Of a DNA stretch of 64,000 nt, positions 56,424-64,000 are shown in pieces. Under the pieces are notes generated by a model. The model did not search any database. It saw nothing but the letters and a program-made list of their open reading frames with translations, and was not told the origin of the DNA. Positions within the stretch are counted from its first letter, which is position 1. Each line of letters opens with the position of its first letter. Origin of the DNA: Gaeumannomyces sp. JS-464. Lineage: Eukaryota > Ascomycota > Sordariomycetes > Magnaporthales > Magnaporthaceae. The DNA is taken from the NCBI GenBank assembly GCA_002197995.1, contig NGZR01000006.1, forward strand, positions 2,159,001 to 2,223,000, read 5' to 3'. The translations under genes and the position numbers were made by a program.

Positions 56424-57656
56424 AGACTGTTGCTGCTGAATGACTGCGTTCTGGGGTAGCCGGTTGGATATTACTAGATCGTTTTTTGAAAAAAGCAAAA
56501 AGTTTGCTTTCATGCAGATGTTGGGACTTCTCTCGCTTTTATTTTCTCCGAGCTTTAGCTCGCAATAGCGTTGTGTGAACGGAAAGAGGAAAAGATAAAA
56601 AGGTGAAAAGAAGAGGATAATATAAAAAGATAAAAAGAGGGGAAATGTTCTTCCTCCCGTTTAACGCCCGGCGTTAACGGGCTACGTTATTTTATTTATT
56701 TATTTATTAATTTGGCTAATAGGTTCGCTTTTTTATTTATTTAAATTAAGTAAATACGTTTTTTACTATTCGTTTTTTTAAATTTGTAATATAACAAGTA
56801 ACGTGGTTTACAAGTAAATGGCGCATATAAACGAATGGCGTATTTTCCATCGCGACTCGCGTTTTTTACTTCCAACCTAAATTTTTTAATAACTACAAAA
56901 TGGCGAATATTTAGCAAAGTTAAAATTGTTTTTAATATACGAGCAATTAAATTTAATTTAACATTAAATATGCGTTCGGCAGCTAAAATTTACAACGTTT
57001 TTAAAACCACGTTACGTCGCCGACGCGCTGGCCAAATTGCTTAACGCGATAGCATATTTAAATTACGGAAATTAAACAAAATCCGAAAAAAAGCGTTTAT
57101 TAATACATATTTAAACTGGATTTTCGCGCTTTTCTCCCCGGCTTTTTAATGTTAAAAATATAACTAACTAATTATTTACCGAACGTAACGCGGGCACCGT
57201 TAGTAAAAACTAGGTCGCGAATTTCGTTAAGCGCCGCGCAAAGCTTAACACGCGTTAAATCCGAAAATACGATTATTAAAAAGCTAAATGCGAAAATCCC
57301 AAACTCGTTTTTGCGTAATTCGATTTTATGCGAAATATTATAAATAAATATAGCATTTAAAATAATAACATTTATAATTTTAACGAAACCGGTTTTTATA
57401 AATATAATCGCCGCCGTTATAATTATTATAACGTTAAAAAGCCGTAGTAAAATAAAGTTAATTTAATTTATTAAAAGGTCGGTTTTTATTAATGCAACCA
57501 CGAGCTTCGGCCCGTAGCTAGTGGTTTACCGGAGCGCGCCATATTAACATACCAGTTACGCTACTAGTATATAACCGGATCCGCTTTTGGATTTGCGGAG
57601 CAGCCCTTTACTTCTTAGCTTTTATGGTTTGTTAATTTATTAAAGTCCTTATAAGC

Positions 57657-57911
57657 GTGCATTACGTCGTAGGACCTTTACAATACAAACCACTAAAAAG
57701 GAATACGCAAAAGCGAGCGCAAATATCGCCGTTACCAACCGAGGAAAAACGGCTACAAACGTTTTCAATTCCCGACGACGATAGCTTTACGGGGAACGAA
57801 TCGCTAAAAAGCGACTCGTCGAGCGAAGCAGCCCCCGCTAATCCACGGGCGGCTCCCATTACGCCGGAAAAAGGCTCGAAAAAATTACAAAAAAAGTTTA
57901 GCACGTTATAG
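57657..57911 (+). pseudogene. gag-like N-terminal remnant
   Basis: Open frame of 84 codons (MHYVVGPLQYKPLKRNTQKR onward) with a Ser/Asp-rich middle (DDDSFTGNESLKSDSSSEAA), the longest undamaged stretch before the zinc knuckle. The opposite strand is also open. Gag identity is inferred from position only. Confidence 0.35.
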
Positions 57912-59137
57912 GAAGGACGTTTCTTTTAAGCTTTACTTAAACAAACGGAAAAGGAAAAATAAGCGGGAAAAAAAAAGATAAAACCGCTATTAGCGCTTAG
58001 CTGGAAGCGAAAGCAGCCGCCGCCGAGGAGCTCGAAACCGAGCAAAATAAAAAGGCCCAATTAGGGTTTCCAAAAAAAACCCCCCTAAATCGAGGAAAAA
58101 TATAGCGGACATTATAACGTTTAACCCATTTAGCGAAGTCCTTTAAATAACGCTATTTTAAAGCATAAAGCAAATAGTTATAGCCTTAATTAAGGCTGTA
58201 ATAATTACTAAGTATCGCTTAACCGGAAAAAAGTTTTACATTTTAAAGCTGGACGAAAACGAACGATTTAATTAAAATAAAAACTATAAAAAAAAGCTAA
58301 CGAAATGGTTTATTTAAAACGAAACGCAAGCTTTATTTCATTTTTATATAAAAAAGCTAATTTTAAATTTAATATAAAAAAAAATAAAAGCTGTTAGGTA
58401 GCGATATAAAAACTTGGTACGAAATCCACTAAACGTTTTTTTAATCGCGCAAAAAGCAAATGGAGCAGTTTTTCGAAACGGGAGGTAAAAATGCGAAATA
58501 TAACTTTACGGAATATATCGATAAACTTTACTTTACGTTCGGCACCGTTTAGGATAAAACGGCTGCGTAAATACAACTACGGGCTTTTAAATAAAAAAGG
58601 GCCAGTTTTTTAGCAAATTCGGCTTAATATTCGAAAATGTGCTAAGCCAGGTTGGTAGTAATACTTAAAAAACGAATTTAAGCTCGTTTTTTTAAAAGGA
58701 TTTTTTAACCGCAATTTCGCAAACGTTTTAGCGGTTATTAAATTTTTAAACGAGTATTACGTATATTTGGCCGAGCTTTACGCTCGGGCAATAGGATGGG
58801 AACGCATTTAGCAATTTTTAAACCTAAAAAAAAGCGTTAAAAACGGAAAAAAGGGAAAAAAGGATAAAAGGTAAGGCATAATTAAAACTTTTAATAGGGC
58901 AGCTTATTTAACCCCGCCCGAAAACCCGCTGCTATTGCAACGGATTTTATTAATAATAACGTTACTTGAAATTTTAACGGCAACGTGGTAATAAACGTTA
59001 TAAAAATCGGCGGGCGGGGGCGTGAAAACCGCGGGGCGCCCGAGGAAAAAGTGCTAACAAAGCTTAAAAAAGCGGCCTTTGCTAAGCTTAATGGGTTTCC
59101 CAAAAAAAAAAAAAACCGCCGTTAAAAGCAAAGCCGT

Positions 59138-59179
59138 TATTTGCGTTGCGATGTAAGTAATTATTACCAAACGAAATGC
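59138..59179 (+). pseudogene. gag CCHC zinc-knuckle remnant
   Basis: The frame reads YLRCDVSNYYQTKC. The spacing is C-x2-C-x4-H-x4-C, but the first Cys and the His positions are both Tyr. TGT-to-TAT and CAT-to-TAT are exactly the G-to-A and C-to-T changes made by RIP. Confidence 0.6.
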
Positions 59180-60156
59180 TTTTACAAATTAGCGACCCGT
59201 TTTAAAAACGCTAAAAAGACGGCTATTTGCAAAACCGGTTTTAATAGCGAGGAATTCCCTTTTTAATTAAAAAAAAGAATAAACCGACGGGAAAAGCTAA
59301 AAGCTAGGGAAAAAAATAACCCTAAAGCAAAATCGTACTTTAAAAAAAAAAAAGCATTAATAGCTCCCACAAATGCGGATAAAAGTATAAAAAACATATT
59401 TATATATATTTTAACGATAGTTAATAATATAAAATTATTTAACGCATTTGTAAATAAAGGTTACAAATATTACGCAGTTATTAATAAAAACGCCGCCGTT
59501 AAAACAGGGTTACCTATTTACCGGATTTTGCCAAAAACGTTAAAAAAAGCCATTATAAAAAAAAAAGTAATTCGAGAAATTACTTTTTTTTTAAAAACGA
59601 AAGCCGGTGTAAAAAAAAGGGTTTACGCTTATATAATGCTAGGCTTTACTTAACAATTTATTTTAAAAAAGCTATGGTTAATGCATTACTAAACGGCATT
59701 TATCCTATACATATCGAAAATATAAGTAGGAAAAACGCGCTTTTAAATGCGTTATTTACTTTTAAAAAAGCGGTTGCGAAAAAGGAAAGCAAAAGCGAAC
59801 GTGGCAAAAATACGGGTAATTACGTTCGCTCGATATTACGAATCGATCGCGATTACGAAAAGGGAACCCGCGGCGCAAACTGCGATTTATACGGTTTTAT
59901 ATCCGACGTCGAAAAAGCATTGGAAAAAAAGGGTTTTAAAACGAAAGCTTAATTACGAAAATTTATTCCGCGGGAATTTTACGATTTATTTTCGTTATTT
60001 ATAAAGTAAAAAATAAATAAACTAAACTCGTATAAGCCGGGTGTAAATTACGAAATAAAAATTAAAAAAAAAACGCTAATAAAATCGAGCTTTTTTTATT
60101 TTAAAAACTTTTATATAACATATCGCGGGAAAAACTTTTAATATTAAAAAACGACG

Positions 60157-60740
60157 TTTCGAAACCTGCTCGATAAGGGATTTATCCAGGCTAGCAATTT
60201 CCCCGCCGGAGCTTTTATTTGTTCGTGCTAAAACCGGGCGAAAAGTTACGCTTTTATTGCGATTACCGGAGTTTAAACGTCATTTTACAGCTTAACCGGT
60301 ACCCTTTCCCGTTTATTCCCGACATTTTCCGCAATTTGGCCGGCGTTTGCTAATTAACCAAAGTAAACGTAGTATAAGCTTTTTGAAAAATCCGGGTTAA
60401 AAAGGGCCACGAGTATATAACCGCTTTTCGCACCCGATATAATTTATTCGAATAAACCGTTACCTTTTTCGGCCTTTTAAAAGCTTTAGCCACTTTTTAA
60501 AAGTATATTAATACCATTTTAAAAAAACTTTTTAAACGAATTTTGCTTGGCATATTTGGATAATATTGTAATATATACGTAAAGCTCGCGGTTAAACCAC
60601 CTTTATAAAATGCGGAAAATATTTAAACGTTTCCGAAATTATAGCTTACATTTTAACCCCGATAAATTACAATTCGCAATAAAAAGGATTAAATATTTAG
60701 GATTTATTATAAAACCGGCGTAAAGTAAACCCCGACCCCG
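60157..60740 (+). pseudogene. gypsy reverse transcriptase remnant
   Basis: It begins FRNLLDKGFIQASNFPAGAF, corresponding to the start of gypsy RT. It carries the polymerase box as AYLDNIVIYT (60550 onward; Asp-Asp has become Asp-Asn, a G-to-A change), then KLQFAIKRIKYLGFII near 60670-60715. Numerous TAA/TAG stops intervene. Confidence 0.85.
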
Positions 60741-60899
60741 AAAAAGTAAAAGCCGTTTAACGTTAGGAAGCTTTTTATACGACGAAAAAAATCCGCAATT
60801 TTTTAAATTTTTAAACTTTTACCGATATTTATCCCCGGTTTTTTAAAAGCGGCCGTACCGTTAATAAAGCTAATAGGAAAAGGAATGCTTTTTTATTAA

Positions 60900-61140
60900 A
60901 CGGAAAAATACTAATCCGTTTTCGAAAGCTTAAAATATTTGTTTTTATTCGTTAATATGTTTGCGAAATGGGATTTAAACGCGTTTACGTTTTTAAAAAA
61001 CGGATTGCAACGGGTTTGCTTTAAAAAGCACGTTAATGCAAAAAAAAAAAACGAAAAAAAGCGCCCAATAAAATTCCATTCCTGTAAATTAAAGCTCGTA
61101 AAACGCAACTATCCGTTTACGATAAAAAAATGCTAGCTAT
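60900..61140 (+). pseudogene. gypsy RNase H remnant
   Basis: KKRPIKFHSCKLKLVKRNYP matches the RNase H segment that normally reads P-I-x-F-x-S-x-K-L and RNYP. It follows the RT remnant in the expected order. Confidence 0.65.
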
Positions 61141-61599
61141 CGTTAATAGTTTAAAATATTAAAACGCGAAGCTTCGCAATTGTAAAAGCTTTACTATTTT
61201 TACAAATTATAAAAACTTGAAATATTTTATAAAATTTTAGCTATCGAAACGGCAAACGCGTTAAGTAAAAGTGTTAACTAAATATAACTTTAAATTATAA
61301 TACCGCTTAAATAAGGAAAACGTAATAGCAAACGCTTTATTACGAAAAGAATAACACCGTTCGAAAGGAAACGAGAAATATAAAGCTAAAAAAATGCAAC
61401 TATTGCCCGAAAATTCCCTTACTTAAATGCGCGCGATTTAAATTTTTAATAATAGCTTTGCGTTTAAAAAAAAAGGGAACCCGACGAAATCCCGAATAAC
61501 GTTTAATGGCTGGAAAATCCGGATTTACGCGAGCTATTCGAAAGCACGGTTAAATAAAACAATATGTACAAATTTATATACCGCTTTATAAAACGCGAC

Positions 61600-62651
61600 G
61601 AGCGCTTTTTAAACCCAGCTTTAAATTTAAAAATGCAAAAAGCAAAATGCCGCATTAATAACAAAGGCAAGCTAAGGTTTAAAAATAAGCTTTAGGTATT
61701 AAAAGCCTTTTTATTACGAAAGCAGTAATAACGGCGGCGGAAACAAAAAACGACCTAAAAATAAGCTTCGGGGCGTGCTAATTTAAAAAATACATAACGC
61801 TTTCGTTATAAACCATTCGAGTTAAAACGGTACTACGTACGCCATAGCGAAAAACTTTTATTAGCTTTTAATATACCGTAATATTAAACGTTTCGTCCGC
61901 AATTGTAATGTTTATAGCCGTAGCAAAATTTAAAAGGATTTAAAACAAAGCTTTTTGCAATTTTTGCTTATTTTTAACCGGTTTTTATAAATATTTACAA
62001 ATGAATTTTATAATAAACCTTTTTTTAACAAACGAAAATACCGCTTTATAAGTAATTACCGATAAACTATCGAAAAAGGTTATTTTAAAAGCGATACCGT
62101 TTATACGAGCCGAAAAGTGCGCAAACCGCTTTATAACCTGCTTCGTTCGTTTTACGGCTAGCCCGTTTTAATTATTTCAAATAAAAAAACGAATTAAACC
62201 AGTAACTTTTAGCAGTATTTTTATTAACGTTTAAAAATTAAATAGTTTTTAAGCATAGCTTACCACTTTTAAACAAACGGCGGTACGAAACGCGTAAACC
62301 AAAAAGTGCAAACCGCGTTAAAAATTTATATTAATTACTAGCAATGGAATTAGGATTAATAGCTTCCCGTAATCCAATTTGCGTTTAACTCCCGCTTTTA
62401 CGCAATTATTAGCACGTTCCCGTTTTTTACTTTACGGGTACGAACTTTCGTTTATTTTAACTAATAAAAAAAATACCTTTAAATTTAAAAAAAAGCGCAT
62501 TAATAGCGAAGGCCGAAAAGTATGTAAAAAAACTGGCTTAAATTATAAATATGTGCTAAATAGCTATAATTGCAACAGTTTAACAAGCCGAAAAGTTTGC
62601 GAATTAAAAAAGGCGGCCGGCGAAATATATAAACTAAAAGATAAAATGTAG
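61600..62651 (+). pseudogene. gypsy integrase remnant
   Basis: Around 62001-62160 the frame reads VITDKLSKKVILKAIPF and RAEKCANRFITCFVRF, matching the start of the integrase core. Further on, LLYGYELSFIL (62414-62460) corresponds to the C-terminal YGYE/YGRxP region. Stops are frequent. Confidence 0.7.
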
Positions 62652-64000
62652 CTAAATTTAAGCAATTTTTCCTTTCGTTTAAAAAAAAAACTTAATTAAT
62701 TACGCGTTAAAATTACGGTAATTAAAATGGCAAAGTTTAACGTGGTGGAAATAAAAGGTTTATTTATTAAAACGTATTACCGCTTTAATATAAACAAAAT
62801 ACGCCGAACGAGCGAAAATCCCGTTTTTAAACAAATAATAACTAACTTTTCCGGCCGTATTATTTAACGAAAAGCGGGAATGGTTAATAAACCGTATTAA
62901 TAAAGCCCGTATTATAAACAAAAGGTAAAGTAAAGTTAAAAAAGTTTATATTTGGTAAAAAAAGCATATAATGCTTACTTAAACCCTTTTTAAGCTTTTT
63001 GCAAAAAACGAAGCGTTAAACTGTTAAAAGAAAAATACGAAAATGTTATAACGAATAATGGCAATTTCGAAATGCAAACAGTAAAACGAAAGCGTAATAA
63101 ACCGAAAAAAACGCAAAAAAAGGAAAGTTTCGTAACGTTAATATTATATGTATTAATTAATACAATTTCCGCCGATAGGAAAATCGTAAATTCCGAAGTT
63201 AATTCCGCGTTTTAAAACGCGGCTAAACCATTAGTTTAAAATCCCTCCTATTTATTTTCCTTTTTATTTTTTTTATCCTTTTTATCCGCTTTTTTATTTT
63301 CCGCACCGTCGTTATCGTTACTTTTCTTGTTTTTCGCACCGTTATCGTTATTACCCTTTTCGTCGCTTGCGTTATATAAATCGCTGGAATTTAAATCGTC
63401 GATAATTAAAAGTGTAATAACGTTTTTATTAACGCGCGAAAACGCCGTAATAGTACGGTTAAAGCTAAAAAACTCGGGGCGAAAACGGGTGTTAATATCG
63501 ATGGTAAAATCGAACCTTGCATTAAAGTAAGCGGGCGAGCCGACATTTAACCCGAAGGAAAGCGAACCGCGAAACGCGTTTTATAAGCGACTTATAGCGG
63601 ATATAATGGCAAAAAGCGAAAGCGTGGTCGAAAACCGAACGGGTATAAAAGGAAAAAGCTAAAGCTCGGGGCTAAGCTTAAATCGCGTCGTACGCGAGCG
63701 TTTAAAAAAGGAGCGCAAAGTTAAGTTCGTAATATTATCGTTAACGCGGAACCGTTTAAACGATAAAGTAATAAGCGGCAAACCGAACCGGTCGCTTTTA
63801 AATTTGGCAGCGTAAACCGCGCGTTTAAGTAATGCGTTATTTATACGCGGCGTTAAAAGCGAAATAGCCCGATAGGGTAATAATTATAACGCTATTAGGA
63901 AAAGTTAATAAACGCATTTATAATAACGGAAAATTATTTTTGGGAAATTTACGGCATTATTTTGCGAGCGGTTTTTAAGCGTTTTATATTGCGTTAAATA

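Larger units (their letters stand above)
57480..63180 (+). mobile_element. Ty3/gypsy-type LTR retrotransposon, RIP-inactivated
   Basis: Domain remnants follow one another on the plus strand in gypsy order: a gag-like start (57657), a zinc-knuckle remnant (59138-59179), reverse transcriptase (about 60157-60740), RNase H (about 60900-61140) and integrase (about 61600-62650). The integrase core follows RNase H, which separates Ty3/gypsy from Ty1/copia. Every domain is broken by stops created by C-to-T and G-to-A changes. LTRs were not identified by eye, so the limits are approximate; the less mutated stretch 57.48-57.65 kb may mark the end of a 5' LTR or leader. Confidence 0.8.
56580..64000. repeat. 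AT-rich RIP-mutated block (to window end)
   Basis: Composition changes abruptly after about 56.58 kb: very TA-rich, full of TAA stops in all frames, with CA and TG visibly scarce while CG remains common. This is the signature of repeat-induced point mutation acting on CpA. The block contains the remains of a Ty3/gypsy element. The tail (63.2-64.0 kb) is equally mutated but I could not assign it. Confidence 0.85.

Noticed and set aside
57657..57911. An intact host gene in the AT-rich block
   Set aside because: Short, isolated between RIP-mutated sequence, both strands open; best seen as a retroelement remnant.
1..64000. CRISPR array, bacterial operon features or riboswitches
   Set aside because: The sequence is eukaryotic with spliceosomal introns; no regularly spaced repeats were seen.

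Overview
The window looks like nuclear DNA of a filamentous ascomycete (Pezizomycotina, most likely a Sordariomycete). Reasons: GC-rich coding DNA, short GT-AG introns of about 55-150 nt, a HET-domain gene, a WSC/DUF7908 surface glycoprotein, filamentous-fungal versions of casein kinase 1, PKA and Inp54, and a terminal AT-rich block carrying a retrotransposon eroded by repeat-induced point mutation (RIP).

Layout. 1-3.7 kb: the probable 3' end of a gene cut by the window edge, then a long spacer. 3.8-5.8 kb: MFS transporter. 6.2-7.0 kb: uncharacterised protein (minus). 7.95-10.05 kb: second MFS transporter. About 11.2-12.4 kb: a mitochondrial insertion (NUMT) with a cox1 exon piece, a LAGLIDADG intron ORF and a group II intron domain V hairpin. 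12.4-15.0 kb: cytochrome P450, starting right beside the NUMT. 15.4-16.7 kb: secreted M24 aminopeptidase-like protein. 17.3-18.3 kb: Lsb1/Pin3-type SH3 protein. 19.1-21.0 kb: mitochondrial 2-methylcitrate dehydratase (minus). 21.6 kb: tRNA-Glu with an intron (minus). 22.3-25.1 kb: HET-domain protein. 25.3-29.0 kb: WSC/Thr-rich/DUF7908 glycoprotein (minus). 29.9-33.6 kb: GRAM-TBC-EF-hand Rab GAP (minus). 36.9-38.5 kb: PKA catalytic subunit. 39.1-39.4 kb: a 295-bp foldback palindrome. 39.9-42.0 kb: Inp54-type inositol 5-phosphatase (minus). 44.7-46.2 kb: casein kinase 1 (minus). 46.2-51.0 kb: a long stretch without a recognisable gene. 51.0-52.6 kb: FAD/BBE oxidoreductase (minus). 54.5-56.4 kb: ankyrin/vWA-like protein. 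56.6-64.0 kb: RIP-degraded Ty3/gypsy element.

The kinases, Rab GAP, Inp54 and dehydratase are housekeeping functions. The two MFS carriers, P450, secreted peptidase, BBE oxidase, HET gene and glycoprotein are accessory-type genes. A small metabolite-handling group (MFS, P450, M24) is possible, but no backbone synthase is visible.

Many genes, including conserved ones, are interrupted by single-base indels, mostly losses of one base. Only the M24, PKA and casein kinase genes read cleanly throughout. This looks more like uncorrected sequencing error than mass pseudogenisation, so intron/exon joins in the interrupted genes are approximate. The most unusual structures are the NUMT, the palindrome, the PKA activation-loop insertion, the poly-C/G tracts and the CpA-directed RIP block.
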